Shown here in pieces: positions 9,501 through 19,603 of a stretch of 64,000 bases of DNA. Position 1 is the first letter of the stretch; each line of letters opens with the position of its first letter. Origin of the DNA: Geomonas ferrireducens (lineage in GTDB: Bacteria > Desulfobacterota > Desulfuromonadia > Geobacterales > Geobacteraceae); NCBI RefSeq assembly GCF_004917065.1, contig NZ_SSYA01000003.1:642318-706317 (forward strand), read 5' to 3'. The notes beneath the pieces were generated by a model. That model ran no database searches. It was given only the letters and a program-made list of their open reading frames with translations, and was not told the DNA's origin. A program made the translations under genes and the position numbers.

Positions 9501-10745
9501 GACGGCGCCTCCGGCGTCATCAGAGGGACTGTCGGCGGTTCCGGTAACTACAGCTTCAACATCAAGGTCACCGACGCCGACGGCAACTTTTACACCAAGC
9601 TATTCACCATCTCGGTGAGGGCCGCCGGCATCGTTTCCGGCAACCTTGTCTTCACCGATCTCGCCGGCGCGGACCTCGGCGGGACCCAGAACTTCGGCGG
9701 CGTTCTTGTCAACAACACGGCCGTTGCGACCGTGTGGGTGAAGAACACCACCACCTCCCGGATCACCGTGAGCAGTGTTGCCGCGACCGGCAACTCCGGG
9801 TTCGTGGCGAGCGGCGGCGGTAACGTCGACCCCGCGAAATCGATACCGATCAGCCTTTACTTCACCCCGAAGGCCGTATCCAGCTACAATGGAACCCTTA
9901 CCGTCACCGACTCCACCGGCTCGACTTACACGCTCGCCCTTGCCGGCAACGGTGCGAGCGCTGTTGCGGCCGTTCAAGGGACCACCGGCGTCACCGACAG
10001 TACAGAGCTTTTCTTCTCGAATCCGGCTCTTTCCGACTTCGTCGCTAGCAAGCCGAGCGAGCCGGCCGAACTGGCCAATTTCACCCCCCTCGGCGCCATC
10101 AGCCTTCGTCTGGAAAACGTGGTCTCGGAGGGGACCGTGAACGTAGCGGTCACTTTCCAGACCACGCTTAGCGACAGCAGCGTCTTCTACAAGGTGGTCA
10201 ACAACCCGCTGACCAACCAGATCACCTGGACCAAGATCACACCGATCAGCCGCTCCGGCAATACTGCGGTTTTTGCCGTCACAGACAACAACCCGCTGCA
10301 CGACTCCGATCTCAACCCCGGGTACATCCAGGATCCCATCGTCGTGGGCGTCGTGGGAAGCGCTCCCGTAGGGGGCGGCACCGACACCGGGAGCACCCCG
10401 CCGTCTTCTTCCGGCGGCAAGAGCGGTTGCTTTATCGCCACCGCCGCTTACGGAAGCTACCTGGATCCGCAGGTCGTTGTGCTCAGGCACTTCCGCGACA
10501 ACGTGCTCCTGAAATCGGCACCGGGCCGTGCTTTCGTCTCCTTCTACTACAAGCACAGCCCCCCGATCGCCGACTTCATCTACGAGCACGGCTTCCTGCG
10601 CCTGCTTACCCGCTGGGCGCTCACTCCGCTCATCTTCGCGGTGAAGTACCCGGTCACCATGCTGCTTCTCCCGCTGCTCTTCGCCTTTAACCGGTTCCGC
10701 AGACAAAAAATTGCGGTTCCGGCCCCGGTAGTGGGCGGCAGGTAG
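6567..10745 (+). CDS. giant lipoprotein with Ig-like repeats and CFI-box C-terminus
   Basis: This 1392-aa product has a lipobox MLSC (Cys about residue 22). Its first third contains repeats of the type SQPxVAYD...RYLVVWxD that look like beta-propeller blades. Two HYDIN/choice-of-anchor-D-like domains (about 535-648 and 1024-1131) and four putative Ig (He_PIG) domains (about 654-1018, with repeated LPPGL and GxIxGT motifs) follow. A choice-of-anchor-U-like segment comes at about 1138-1261. The C-terminus is a CFI-box sorting-type domain starting [10 protein letters not shown] at about 1288, with a hydrophobic basic tail. It lies 41 bp after another lipoprotein gene of the pil operon. A surface adhesin or matrix role is inferred. 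Confidence 0.8.
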   Translation: MNLSKKICWALLMLFCAVMLSCSGDGGAGSTTTAMTGKKPAKVLANDFQVTTNTTDQSQPAVAYDTENHNRYLTVFVDSRSGQQIYGAICVGSDSIGQGEPGNVTSIAANPFNFPLTTATGNKSQPKVAFFKHPSDSTKSRYLVVWTDSRAGYGQIYGQFVSPNGTLIGLNFPISTHTANVDINQNDPDLIYNEVTGKFVVAWVDTSTYDTDANAANNVTYKAASATSATNTVTIGHIPLPFADNNIVRTIEVDPLTGTTANLQNVSKAVRTGAITDNGSVITDTWSVQLNESHPRIAFSPITGEIFTCWSGSTSTVTLTINYTTTNEAGPPPAVTAVYKSYVFTSVPVDDAPTKIKLRRNQGLGFVNDFSYGTATFSATNPTVAVDPNTNRLLLAWEDNNGGAQTGKNIVGQLVDLSGFTSYGDPIRISSAVGDQTAPVAAFDNVNERYFVAWEDARNQSANLSNIDLYSQFIDPQGNLSGGNSIVTVATGNQLSPAVAFGDVSFRKFMVVWKDGRALSNSDIFAQLLEFSAAPQLTITDTNDVPILSGAIDFGNVDISSSTPYKDITFRIRNDGNSVLTINSVIAPASPFSFLTPKPTTISPGTNAEMTVRFAPTAAGSYSNPAEGYRMIFDSNGGQAVINLSGAGVGILPLSIATSSLPDGTAGAVYPGSKLEATGGVRPYGSWAVTSGTLPPGLALASTDGQITGTIDPSAASSYTFTVSVTDSNGASTTKSLTLNVTAMAITTSSLPTWTQLKTGYSKALAVSIPGVTVKPANLTWTAQGLPQGLQLTSAGVITDDSSATGPLIPGSFNVTVQASYLDDTVTPNRTYSASKTFNLVINPALFITTSSIPAVVVGASYNQALALQGGTPSYFWQVSAGSLPGGLTLSPSTGTISGTPTQTGTFSFTVKVQDSTGAMTTRDLVVKVNPTLSISTNSLPSVESGVSYAQELVATGGTEPYVWSISGAGTLPPGLTLDGASGVIRGTVGGSGNYSFNIKVTDADGNFYTKLFTISVRAAGIVSGNLVFTDLAGADLGGTQNFGGVLVNNTAVATVWVKNTTTSRITVSSVAATGNSGFVASGGGNVDPAKSIPISLYFTPKAVSSYNGTLTVTDSTGSTYTLALAGNGASAVAAVQGTTGVTDSTELFFSNPALSDFVASKPSEPAELANFTPLGAISLRLENVVSEGTVNVAVTFQTTLSDSSVFYKVVNNPLTNQITWTKITPISRSGNTAVFAVTDNNPLHDSDLNPGYIQDPIVVGVVGSAPVGGGTDTGSTPPSSSGGKSGCFIATAAYGSYLDPQVVVLRHFRDNVLLKSAPGRAFVSFYYKHSPPIADFIYEHGFLRLLTRWALTPLIFAVKYPVTMLLLPLLFAFNRFRRQKIAVPAPVVGGR

Positions 10746-10772
10746 ATGAAAAAAACGTCAGGAGCTCTTTTC

Positions 10773-11078
10773 ATGTTCAAACGCTTCACCTTTCTCTGTC
10801 TTGCGGTGCTCGTTCTTTCCGCGTGCTCCAAGCCTCCCGCAAAGGAGCAGGTGCAGGCGGCGGTCAAGAAGTTCATCCCGATGGACTTCGTCGTGCTGCA
10901 GGTCTCGGAGGTCAAGGGGATCGATGGGCTTTACGAAGCTGCCATCAGCGTGGGCGGCCACCCGGTCATTTTCTACGTCGACAAAAAGTGCGACTACATC
11001 TTCACCGGCAGCATGATGTCTACCGAGACCAAGGCAAACCTCACGACCGAGGCGCAGGCGAAATTCCTGAAGAAGTAG
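10773..11078 (+). CDS. lipoprotein with a stand-alone DsbC N-terminal-like domain
   Basis: The product of about 101 aa has a signal peptide ending in the lipobox LSAC. One small domain follows whose end (GLYEAAISVGGHPVIFYVD, then YIFTGSMM and NLT) resembles the dimerisation domain of DsbC/DsbG disulfide isomerases. The thioredoxin domain and its CxxC motif are absent, so an isomerase function is not expected. I chose the ATG at 10773 because AGGAG lies 8 nt upstream and the signal peptide then starts normally; an ATG at 10746 would add nine residues. It is the last gene before the terminator at 11104. Confidence 0.7.
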   Translation: MFKRFTFLCLAVLVLSACSKPPAKEQVQAAVKKFIPMDFVVLQVSEVKGIDGLYEAAISVGGHPVIFYVDKKCDYIFTGSMMSTETKANLTTEAQAKFLKK

Positions 11079-11103
11079 TCAGATAAAGACATCAACAGCG
11101 CAT

Positions 11104-11137
11104 CGAAAGCCAGGGAAGCTCCTGGCTTTCGTTTATC
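11104..11137 (+). terminator. terminator at the end of the pil operon
   Basis: An 11-bp perfect stem (11104-11114 with 11121-11131, CGAAAGCCAGG and its complement) has a 6-nt loop and is followed by TTTATC. The T tract is short, so termination may be partial. It separates the pil/lipoprotein block from aroC. Confidence 0.65.
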
Positions 11138-11152
11138 AAAGAAGGAGCAGGC

Positions 11153-12337
11153 ATGTTCAGATACCTTACCGCGGGCGAGTCGCACGGTCCGCAGTTGACC
11201 GCCATCGTCGAAGGGGTCCCCTCGGGGCTCAAGCTCACCGAGAACGACATCAACGTGGACCTCGCCCGCAGGCAGGGGGGGTACGGGCGCGGCGGCCGCA
11301 TGAAGATCGAGACGGACCGGGTGCGCATTCTCTCCGGTGTGCGCTGGGGCGAGACGCTTGGCTCCCCCATCACCCTGGTGGTGGAAAACTCGGACTGGGT
11401 GAACTGGGAACAGCGCATGTCCCCTTACGCTGAGTTTCGTGACGACAGCATCCGGGTCACCCGGGCGCGTCCCGGACACGCCGACCTGCCGGGGGCGATG
11501 AAATACGCCCATAACGACGTGCGCAACATACTCGAGCGCTCCAGCGCCCGCGAGACCGCAATTCGCGTTGCCGTAGGAGCGGTGGCGAAGGCTTATCTCA
11601 CCCGCTTCGGCATTTCGGTCACCGGCTGCGTGACCGAACTCGGGGGCGTCAGGGCGGAGCGTCCCGCCGATGCGAGTGTGAAGGAGTTGCAGGAGAAAAT
11701 TGCCAAGTCTCCGGTCTACACCTACGACGAGAAAGCCGAGGTGGAGATGATGGAGGCGATCGATCGGGCGAAGGACGCGGGTGACACCCTGGGCGGCGTG
11801 GTCGAGGTGCGCGTGAACGGTCTCCCCGTGGGGCTTGGGAGTCATGTGCAGTGGGACAGAAGGCTTGACGCCCGTCTCGCGGCAGCGGTGATGAGCATCC
11901 AGGCTTTCAAGGGGGTCGAGCTAGGCGCCGGGTTCGAGACGGCCCGTCTGCCGGGTTCGAAGGTGCACGACGAGATCTTCTTCGACGAGCAGCGCGTGGC
12001 GCGCGGTGAGAAGACCGGGTTCTACCGCAACACCAACCGTGCAGGAGGGCTCGAAGGGGGGATCACCAATGGCGAGGAGATCGTCATCTACGGTGCGATG
12101 AAGCCGATCCCGACCCTGTACACGCCGCTTAAGTCGGTGGACATGGTTTCCAAGGAACCGTTCGAGGCGACCGTTGAGCGCTCCGACTGCTGCGCGGTTC
12201 CGGCCGCGTCGGTGGTTGCCGAGGCCGTAGTGGCGATCGAGATCGCCGGCGCCTTCAAGGAGAAGTTCGGCGGCGACTCCGTTTCCGAAACGGCGCGGAA
12301 TTACTCGTCCTACATCGAGTACCTGCGGGAGTTTTAA
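11153..12337 (+). CDS. aroC: chorismate synthase AroC
   Basis: AroC converts 5-enolpyruvylshikimate-3-phosphate to chorismate with reduced FMN. The 394-aa length is normal for the longer AroC class. The N-terminus [18 protein letters not shown] is the first family signature, and [13 protein letters not shown] motifs ([13 protein letters not shown] near residue 106) and the [21 protein letters not shown] segment (RSSARETA) follow. AAGGAG lies 7 nt before the ATG. It starts a run of shikimate genes (aroK, aroB, aroQ). Confidence 0.96.
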   Translation: MFRYLTAGESHGPQLTAIVEGVPSGLKLTENDINVDLARRQGGYGRGGRMKIETDRVRILSGVRWGETLGSPITLVVENSDWVNWEQRMSPYAEFRDDSIRVTRARPGHADLPGAMKYAHNDVRNILERSSARETAIRVAVGAVAKAYLTRFGISVTGCVTELGGVRAERPADASVKELQEKIAKSPVYTYDEKAEVEMMEAIDRAKDAGDTLGGVVEVRVNGLPVGLGSHVQWDRRLDARLAAAVMSIQAFKGVELGAGFETARLPGSKVHDEIFFDEQRVARGEKTGFYRNTNRAGGLEGGITNGEEIVIYGAMKPIPTLYTPLKSVDMVSKEPFEATVERSDCCAVPAASVVAEAVVAIEIAGAFKEKFGGDSVSETARNYSSYIEYLREF

Positions 12338-12343
12338 GGCTTC

Positions 12344-12444
12344 AACGCAAAGACGCCAAGGCGCGGAGACGCGAAGAAACGCTTTTGACTCGGCATGCTC
12401 GTCGGTTCCCCCTTTGCGTCTTAGCTGCTTTGCGCCTTCGCGTT
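12344..12444. repeat. modular intergenic repeat, short B/B' form
   Basis: The gap between aroC and aroK holds the B module (ACGCAAAGACGCCAAGG, 12345-12377) and its inverted partner B' (CTTTGCGTCTTAG...TTTGCGCCTTCGCG, about 12411-12444), able to form an imperfect hairpin. It is the shortest member of a family also present at 39776, 41105, 52754, 53943 and 55164. The hairpin ends just before the aroK ribosome-binding site. Confidence 0.75.
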
Positions 12445-12456
12445 AAAGGGTTTGTT

Positions 12457-12972
12457 ATGAATATCCGGAACATTTTTCTTACCGGTTTCATGGGGTGCGG
12501 CAAGACGACGGTCGGCCATGTGCTGGCGCAGAGGCTAGGCTGGGCGTTCGTGGATCTCGACCACGCCATCGTGGAAGACGCGGGGATGAGCGTCAAGGAG
12601 ATCTTCGCGGCACACGGCGAGCCGTACTTTCGCGAACTTGAGTCGCGGGTGCTGGTCAGAATCGCCGCAGGCAGCGGCCAGGTCATCTCGACCGGAGGGG
12701 GGGCCGTCATCGACCGCGGCAACCGTGCCGTCATGCGCCAGTACGGCCGCATCGTCAACCTACAAGCCGATGTACCGACCATCGTGGCGCGGGTGAGCGG
12801 CAACAGCGAACGCCCCCTGCTCGCCGACGACGCTTCCGTGGAAAAGGTCCGTACCATGTTAAAGGCCCGCGAAGAGTTCTACGCCGATGCCGATCTGCGC
12901 ATCGACACCACCGGCAAGGACGTCGCCGGGGTCGTAGACGAGTTAATCGATTCTTTGAAGAGGTATCCGTGA
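12457..12972 (+). CDS. aroK: shikimate kinase AroK
   Basis: AroK phosphorylates shikimate at the 3-OH using ATP. The 171-aa protein has the Walker A sequence GFMGCGKTTVG at about residues 9-19 and the shikimate-binding DLDHAI motif at about 32-37. STGGGAV is at about 77-83 and the lid arginines lie around residue 120 (NSERPLL). The ATG at 12457 gives the expected family N-terminus; the open frame extends upstream into the intergenic repeat but without similarity to the family. Its stop overlaps the GTG start of aroB. Confidence 0.95.
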   Translation: MNIRNIFLTGFMGCGKTTVGHVLAQRLGWAFVDLDHAIVEDAGMSVKEIFAAHGEPYFRELESRVLVRIAAGSGQVISTGGGAVIDRGNRAVMRQYGRIVNLQADVPTIVARVSGNSERPLLADDASVEKVRTMLKAREEFYADADLRIDTTGKDVAGVVDELIDSLKRYP

Positions 12973-14057
12973 ACGTTCAGCATATCGAAGTGGCACTGGG
13001 AGAGCGCAGTTACGACATCGAACTGGGGGCAGGCATCCTGGGAGGTGTCGGCGCCCTCTGCCGAGCTCTCGGCCTCTCCGGTACCGCGGCCGTCGTCTCC
13101 AACACCACCGTGGCTCCCCTTTACTGCGAAACGGTGCGTGCTTCCCTTGAGGAGGCTGGATACCGAGCGGTTGAGGTCATCCTTCCGGACGGTGAAGCGT
13201 ACAAAAACAGCGCGACCCTGAACCTCATATATGACGGTCTGGTTGACGCATCATTGGATCGGGGCTCCTTCATACTTGCCCTGGGCGGCGGGGTGATCGG
13301 GGACATGGCTGGCTTTGCCGCGGCAAGTTTTCTGCGCGGCATCCCCTTCGTACAGCTCCCCACCACGCTCCTTTCGCAGGTCGACTCGAGCGTCGGCGGC
13401 AAGACCGGCATCAATCACCCCCGCGGCAAGAACCTGATCGGCGCCTTCTACCAACCTAAGGCGGTACTGATCGACGTAAACACCCTGGACACGCTGCCGG
13501 AGCGGGAGTACCGAAGCGGCCTGGGCGAGATCGTGAAGTACGGCGCCGTGCTCGACGGCGACTTCTTCACCTTTCTCGAGCAGAACGTCGAGAAGCTCCT
13601 CGCCCGCGACAAGGAAGCGCTCATCCACGCAGTTGCGCGCAGCTGCGCCATCAAGGCGAAGGTGGTCGCTCTGGACGAGAGGGAAGGGGGGGTACGTGCA
13701 GTGCTTAACTACGGTCACACGCTCGGCCACGCCGTGGAGACGCTGACTGAGTACACCGGCTACCTGCACGGCGAGGCGGTTGCCATCGGCATGGTACAGG
13801 CGGCCAAAATATCCCAGCACTACGGTTACTGCAGCGATCCCGATCGCAAACGCATCGACGCCCTTGTCGAGGCCCTTGGGCTGCCTGCCGAACTTCCCGC
13901 CTTCCCGGCCGAACGCTACGCGGAGGCGCTTTCCCACGACAAGAAGGTGCGCGATAAGGGGCTGCTCTTCATCTGCAACCGGGGCATCGGCTCCTACAAG
14001 ATGGAACGGGTCACCGACCTCAAAGCACTTCTGGAGATCTGCGGCATAGGAGAGTGA
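12969..14057 (+). CDS. aroB: 3-dehydroquinate synthase AroB
   Basis: AroB makes 3-dehydroquinate from DAHP, using NAD and a divalent metal. The 362-aa length fits. Visible motifs are the NAD-binding LALGGGVIGDMAGFAA, the substrate-binding PTTLLSQVDSSVGGKTGINH, and the metal ligands E in GLGEIVKYG and H in NYGHTLGHAVE and LHGEAVAIGM. It uses a GTG start that overlaps the aroK stop (GTGA), so the two are translationally coupled. Confidence 0.96.
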   Translation: MNVQHIEVALGERSYDIELGAGILGGVGALCRALGLSGTAAVVSNTTVAPLYCETVRASLEEAGYRAVEVILPDGEAYKNSATLNLIYDGLVDASLDRGSFILALGGGVIGDMAGFAAASFLRGIPFVQLPTTLLSQVDSSVGGKTGINHPRGKNLIGAFYQPKAVLIDVNTLDTLPEREYRSGLGEIVKYGAVLDGDFFTFLEQNVEKLLARDKEALIHAVARSCAIKAKVVALDEREGGVRAVLNYGHTLGHAVETLTEYTGYLHGEAVAIGMVQAAKISQHYGYCSDPDRKRIDALVEALGLPAELPAFPAERYAEALSHDKKVRDKGLLFICNRGIGSYKMERVTDLKALLEICGIGE

Positions 14058-14058
14058 C

Positions 14059-15261
14059 ATGGTAGAGGACGCCTTATCGTTTTGGACGGAGATACAGCGC
14101 TACGAAGACCTGCTGGCTAAGGACGCCAAGTCGCTGTGCTTTGCACCGCTCTCCGAACTGTACCGGAAGCTCGGGCTGTTGGACGACGCCATCTCTGTTG
14201 CCCGCAAAGGGTGCGCGGCTCATCCCGAATACCCACTCGGCCTTCTCGCCCTGGGCAACGCCTGCTATGCGAAGGGGGAGTCTACGGATGCCTGCCAGGC
14301 ACTGGAGAAGGCGGTAGAGCTCAAGCCGGACCACATCCAGGCCATGAAGCTTTTGAGCCAGATATACGTCGAGCTGGGCCGGGTCGATGCGGCGCGCAAT
14401 ATCCTGGGGCGCGTCCTGCAGCGGGACCCGGAGGACCTGGAAAGTGCGATGTTGTTGGGCTCGATTGTATCAATGGCACCTTCTGCTTCAGCCGAGGACG
14501 AGATCCTGGAGGAGGTCGAGATTATTGAGGAGCTGGAGGACGTGATCGAAGAGGCGCCCGATCGTGCGCCGGCGCCCTTCGTCTCTCAACCAGTTTCGGC
14601 ACCCAAGCATGCGGTGCAAAAATCGACGCCTGTGTCGGAAACGGATGATTTCTGGGCCATCGAGGACCTCGAAGGGGAGCCGGAGTTGGAGGAAGCCCCC
14701 CCGGCTGCCGCGTCCCGTCCGGGCGCACCGGACCCGCTGACCACCGCGACCCTTGCCGAACTCTACGTGTCGCAGGGCTTTCTTGAGAAGGCGCAGAACA
14801 TCTATCGCGAGCTCCTCACCGCCCATCCCGGCAATCCGCAGTACCGCTTGAGGCTCGAGGAACTGGCCGAACTGCAGGAGCTGCAGCTTAGCCCGGTCGA
14901 TCTCTCGTCCGCCCAGGCACCCGCTGCAACACCGCCTCCAGATGCACCCGTAGCACCGCAAATAGCGTCAGCACCGGTAGCAGTTGCTCCTGACCTTTTC
15001 GTGGAGCCGGCCGGCCTCGCCGAGGCGGCAGCGCCAGTGGCCGCGCCCTTTGCACCTTCATTGCCGACCGCCTCCGAAGAGATCCCCGCTGCCGCAGCAG
15101 GTTTATCCGCTGCCTTTGCCGGGATGGAATCGCCGGCTGAACAGGAGGCCGCTCCGCTTGAAAATCCCGGTCACGAAGACGCGGGGGGGACGGAATTGGG
15201 CGTGGAAAGCGCGCTTGAGCGCTGGCTGGAAAACATAAGGAGAAGAAAAGATGGGGTTTAA
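14059..15261 (+). CDS. TPR-repeat protein in the shikimate operon
   Basis: The 400-aa soluble protein has TPR repeats at about residues 25-140 (for example ALGNACYAKGESTDACQALE) and another at about 225-275 (LAELYVSQGFLEKAQNIYRE). Between and after them are acidic and Ala/Pro-rich linkers typical of flexible scaffold proteins. It has no signal peptide. AGGAG precedes the ATG, which starts one base after aroB ends. Its 3' end overlaps the roadblock gene by 11 bp, suggesting that these two proteins work together. The function is not known; a scaffolding role with the roadblock protein is inferred. Confidence 0.8.
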   Translation: MVEDALSFWTEIQRYEDLLAKDAKSLCFAPLSELYRKLGLLDDAISVARKGCAAHPEYPLGLLALGNACYAKGESTDACQALEKAVELKPDHIQAMKLLSQIYVELGRVDAARNILGRVLQRDPEDLESAMLLGSIVSMAPSASAEDEILEEVEIIEELEDVIEEAPDRAPAPFVSQPVSAPKHAVQKSTPVSETDDFWAIEDLEGEPELEEAPPAAASRPGAPDPLTTATLAELYVSQGFLEKAQNIYRELLTAHPGNPQYRLRLEELAELQELQLSPVDLSSAQAPAATPPPDAPVAPQIASAPVAVAPDLFVEPAGLAEAAAPVAAPFAPSLPTASEEIPAAAAGLSAAFAGMESPAEQEAAPLENPGHEDAGGTELGVESALERWLENIRRRKDGV

Positions 15262-15613
15262 GGCAATCCTGCGGGAGATCGTCGAGGAGAGCGGAGGGGG
15301 GCTGGGCGGCGTCATCATGGGGTATGACGGCATCGCCATCGAGGAATTTCTGCGTGAAGAGAGCGGCGTGGACGTACAGACCATGACCGTCGAATACGCC
15401 TCGGTGCTCAAGGAGATCAAAAGAACGGTCGGCGTGCTGAAAACGGGCGACCTGGAAGAGGTTTCCATCATCAGCGAGAGGTGCTGCGTCATCGTGCGAG
15501 GCATAAGCGATGAGTTCTTCGTGGCTTTGGTGCTTCCCGCCGACGGCAACTTCGGAAAGGCCCGCTACCTCTTGAAACGTGCCGCGCCCGGGCTCAGGGA
15601 GGAACTCAAATGA
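15251..15613 (+). CDS. roadblock/LC7 (MglB-like) domain protein
   Basis: The 120-aa protein is a single roadblock/LC7 domain. The segment [19 protein letters not shown] gives the first helix-strand unit, a central helix follows, and [20 protein letters not shown] is the last strand and helix. Such proteins usually act as GTPase-activating or dimerising partners of small Ras-like GTPases, as MglB does for MglA, but no GTPase gene is nearby. It overlaps the TPR gene (11 bp) and aroQ (4 bp). Confidence 0.82.
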   Translation: MGFKAILREIVEESGGGLGGVIMGYDGIAIEEFLREESGVDVQTMTVEYASVLKEIKRTVGVLKTGDLEEVSIISERCCVIVRGISDEFFVALVLPADGNFGKARYLLKRAAPGLREELK

Positions 15614-16059
15614 GCGATGCCAAGCTGAAGGTGCTCGTTTTACACGGGCCGAACCTGAACCTCCTCGGGGTCAGGGAGCCTGGCGTCTACGGAACCATGA
15701 CCCTTGATGGGATCAACAAGGAGCTTACCATTTTGGCCGAAGAGTTGTCGCTGGAGCTCAAGATCCTGCAAAGCAACAGCGAAGGCGACCTGGTGGACGC
15801 CATCCAGGGTGCCATGGCGGACTGTCGCGGCATCCTGATCAACCCTGCCGCTTATACCCACACGAGCGTCGCCATCCGCGACGCGATCGCTGCCACGGCG
15901 CTTCCGGCCGTGGAGGTGCACCTCTCCAACGTCCACGCCCGGGAAGCCTTCCGAAGCCACAGTTATATCGCCCCTGTAGCGGTCGGCCAGATCTGCGGTT
16001 TCGGCGCCGACAGCTATCTTTTGGGGCTCAGAGCCCTTGCCAAACGGCTGGGAAAATAA
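15610..16059 (+). CDS. aroQ: type II 3-dehydroquinate dehydratase AroQ
   Basis: The enzyme dehydrates 3-dehydroquinate to 3-dehydroshikimate. At 149 aa it is the small dodecameric type II class. The signature [18 protein letters not shown] is at about residues 10-27 with the catalytic Tyr, and the substrate-binding [15 protein letters not shown] is at about 77-91. [15 protein letters not shown] is at about 99-113 with the catalytic His. It overlaps the preceding gene by 4 bp (ATGA). Confidence 0.96.
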   Translation: MSDAKLKVLVLHGPNLNLLGVREPGVYGTMTLDGINKELTILAEELSLELKILQSNSEGDLVDAIQGAMADCRGILINPAAYTHTSVAIRDAIAATALPAVEVHLSNVHAREAFRSHSYIAPVAVGQICGFGADSYLLGLRALAKRLGK

Positions 16060-16080
16060 GATTGTCTTACGGACGGAATT

Positions 16081-17148
16081 ATGATAGGTAACAGAATCCC
16101 CGCGGCCCGAGAGTGCCTGAAACGGTTCAACGCCGATCTGTTGCTGGTGACAAACCTCAGCAACATCAGGTATCTAACCGGTTTTACCGGCAGCGAGGCG
16201 CTGCTCATTCTCTCTCCAGAAGACGGGTGGTTTCTCACCGATTCCCGTTACACCTCACAGGCGGGCGCCGAGGTCACGGGCGCAAAGGTCATCGAGTTCT
16301 CGAGCCGGATGGACGGGCTGGTCGAGCGGCTGCAAGAGCTTCGTCCGGCCAAGGTCGCCTTCGAGGCCGGCTCCACCACCGTCGCCTTCTACCAGGAACT
16401 CTGCGGCAAGACGCCGGGGATCGAATACCTTCCCGCCGACGCGGAGCTAGCCGGTCTGCGCACCGTCAAGGATGCCGGTGAATTGGCGATCCTGGAGCAG
16501 GTAGCCGCCATCGCCTCCGAAGCGCTCCTCGAGACGGTGGCGCGCCTGACGCCGGGCATGACCGAAGCCGAAGTCGCCTGGATGCTCGAAGTGGCGATGC
16601 GTGAAAAGGGGGCGGAAGGGAAATCCTTCGATTTCATCGTGGCCTCCGGCGAGCGCGGTGCACTGCCGCACGGTCGGGCCTCGGAGAAGAAACTTGCCGC
16701 GGGAGAACTGGTCACCATAGACTACGGTGCCATCTACAGGGGCTACTGCTCGGACGAGACGGTGACCGTTTGTCTGGGAGAACCCGACGCTAAGCAGCGC
16801 GAGGTGTACGATATCGTTCTGGCGGCCCAGCGGGCGGCCATGGAGGCGGTGCATCCCGGCATGAGTTTCAAGGACCTGGACGCCAAGGCGCGCGACCTCA
16901 TCGCGGGCAAAGGGTACGGGGCCTATTTCGGTCACGGACTCGGGCACGGTGTCGGTATCGACATCCACGAACACCCGGCCGCATCGCCGCGCAGCAAGCA
17001 CGTCATCGAGGAGGGGATGGTCTTCACCATCGAGCCGGGGATCTACATCCCGGGGTGGGGTGGGGTCCGTATCGAGGACACCGTGGTCGTCGAGAAGAAC
17101 GGCTGCCGCCCGATCACCAGGGTCCCAAAGGACCTGATGATCGTCTGA
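16081..17148 (+). CDS. pepQ: M24 family Xaa-Pro aminopeptidase/prolidase
   Basis: The 355-aa enzyme has an N-terminal creatinase-like domain (about 1-125) and a C-terminal pita-bread peptidase domain. The metal ligands are seen as D in VTIDYGAIYRGYCSDE (two aspartates), H in GHGLGHGVGIDIHE, E in FTIEPGIYIPG and E in GVRIEDTV. It would release or cleave at proline in cytoplasmic peptides. This gene commonly sits between aroQ and accB in many bacteria. The gene symbol follows common usage; whether it is an aminopeptidase or a dipeptidase cannot be told from the sequence. Confidence 0.9.
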   Translation: MIGNRIPAARECLKRFNADLLLVTNLSNIRYLTGFTGSEALLILSPEDGWFLTDSRYTSQAGAEVTGAKVIEFSSRMDGLVERLQELRPAKVAFEAGSTTVAFYQELCGKTPGIEYLPADAELAGLRTVKDAGELAILEQVAAIASEALLETVARLTPGMTEAEVAWMLEVAMREKGAEGKSFDFIVASGERGALPHGRASEKKLAAGELVTIDYGAIYRGYCSDETVTVCLGEPDAKQREVYDIVLAAQRAAMEAVHPGMSFKDLDAKARDLIAGKGYGAYFGHGLGHGVGIDIHEHPAASPRSKHVIEEGMVFTIEPGIYIPGWGGVRIEDTVVVEKNGCRPITRVPKDLMIV

Positions 17149-17215
17149 TTGTTTTTAGGGGGGCTTCTCCGGCTGCAACGGGGCGGCCCACAACCATGCA
17201 ATAAAGGAGAAAGAT

Positions 17216-17698
17216 GTGGATATAAAAGACCTGAAGATGCTGATCAAGATGGTAACGGAGACCGACATCACCGAGTTCGAGCTGGAGAACACCGACGAGA
17301 AGGTGGTCATAAAGAGAGGCTGCGCCGCTCCGCAGTTCCAGATGCAGGCGCCCGTCGCTTACCAGTATGCACCGGCCGCTCCTGTCGCTCCGGCCGCCGC
17401 CCTCGCAGCTCCGGCTGCCGCTCCCGCAGCAGCTCCGGCCGCTGCCGAGAAAGAGCAGGGCGACGTGATCACTTCCCCCATCGTCGGCACCTTCTACCGC
17501 GCTCCGGCTCCGGATGCCGCTCCCTACGTTGAAGTCGGCCAGATCGTCGAGAAGGGGCAGGTGCTCTGCATCGTCGAGGCGATGAAGCTCATGAACGAGA
17601 TCGAGGCGGAGTTCAAGTGCAAGATCGTGAAGATCTGCAAGGAGAACGCCCAGCCGGTCGAGTACGGCGACGCCCTGTTCGTGGTGGAGAAGCTGTAA
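17216..17698 (+). CDS. accB: acetyl-CoA carboxylase biotin carboxyl carrier protein AccB
   Basis: AccB carries the biotin that moves CO2 from biotin carboxylase to acetyl-CoA in the first step of fatty acid synthesis. The 160-aa protein has a charged N-terminal domain and an Ala/Pro hinge (about 45-80). The biotinyl domain at about 85-160 carries the biotinylation motif [11 protein letters not shown] (Lys about 124). The start is a GTG at 17216 behind an AAGGAG. The upstream gap of 67 bp from pepQ contains no clear terminator. Confidence 0.95.
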   Translation: MDIKDLKMLIKMVTETDITEFELENTDEKVVIKRGCAAPQFQMQAPVAYQYAPAAPVAPAAALAAPAAAPAAAPAAAEKEQGDVITSPIVGTFYRAPAPDAAPYVEVGQIVEKGQVLCIVEAMKLMNEIEAEFKCKIVKICKENAQPVEYGDALFVVEKL

Positions 17699-17710
17699 TC
17701 AAACCGATTG

Positions 17711-17764
17711 AGATAAAGATCTAACTTTGGATTGGAGTGCCGATCTGAACCTTGATCTTTATCT
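17711..17764 (+). repeat. inverted repeat between accB and accC
   Basis: Two perfect 11-bp arms, AGATAAAGATC (17711-17721) and GATCTTTATCT (17754-17764), flank 32 nt. The right arm ends about 7 nt before the accC ribosome-binding site (TGGAG). No T tract follows, so this is not a normal terminator; an RNA stem or a dimeric protein-binding site are both possible. Confidence 0.5.
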
Positions 17765-17781
17765 GTTTCCTGGAGACATCG

Positions 17782-19122
<1,341 letters not shown>

Positions 19123-19125
19123 ACT

Positions 19126-19515
19126 ATGGACTTTCCCGAAGAACTCAAATACAGCAAGGAACATCTCTGGGTGCGCGTCGAAGGTGACCGGGCCGTCATC
19201 GGCATAACCGATTATGCGCAGGTGGAGCTTGGCAACGTGACCTCGGTAGAGCTTCCGGAGCCGGGCGACGAACTGGAGCAGGACGACTCCTTCGGCTCCA
19301 TCGAGGCGAGAAAAACGGTCGCCGACCTCTATGCACCGCTTTCCGGGACCGTGATCGAGTCCAACTCCGAGCTCGCCACCGCACCGGAATTCGTGAACGA
19401 CGACCCTTATGACGGCGGTTGGCTTGTCGTCATCGAGATGGCCGACCCTGAGGAACTGAACCTCCTCATGTCCGCCGAGCTGTACGAGGACACCGTCTCA
19501 GTTTCAGAAGAATAA
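19126..19515 (+). CDS. gcvH: glycine cleavage H-like lipoyl protein
   Basis: The 129-aa protein is a complete H-protein fold: YSKEHLWVRVEGDRAVIGIT at the start, the lipoylation segment SIEARKTVADLYAPLSGTV around residue 64, and the usual acidic end. No P- or T-protein genes lie nearby. It follows accC by 3 bp. H proteins can carry the aminomethyl group in glycine cleavage or act as a lipoyl relay for other enzymes; next to accBC the second role is worth considering. The lipoyl-lysine surroundings (EARKTVAD) are close to the usual ESVKAASD pattern but not identical. Confidence 0.9.
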   Translation: MDFPEELKYSKEHLWVRVEGDRAVIGITDYAQVELGNVTSVELPEPGDELEQDDSFGSIEARKTVADLYAPLSGTVIESNSELATAPEFVNDDPYDGGWLVVIEMADPEELNLLMSAELYEDTVSVSEE

Positions 19516-19540
19516 CAAGAAGTTGCACCCGATATACCAG

Positions 19541-19575
19541 AAAAGGCGAGAGATACTCTCGCCTTTTCCTTTTGT
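19541..19575 (+). terminator. rho-independent terminator after gcvH
   Basis: A 12-bp perfect stem AAAAGGCGAGAG (19541-19552) pairs with CTCTCGCCTTTT (19556-19567) across a 3-nt loop, followed by CCTTTTG. It ends the aro-acc-gcvH transcript 29 bp before mqnA. Confidence 0.85.
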
Positions 19576-19603
19576 TTCATAAGCCTCATCCAGGAGCTTT
19601 GCC

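Noticed and set aside
12385-12456. N-terminal extension of AroK
   Set aside because: The frame is open but runs through the intergenic repeat and adds residues not found in shikimate kinases; the ATG at 12457 gives the standard start.
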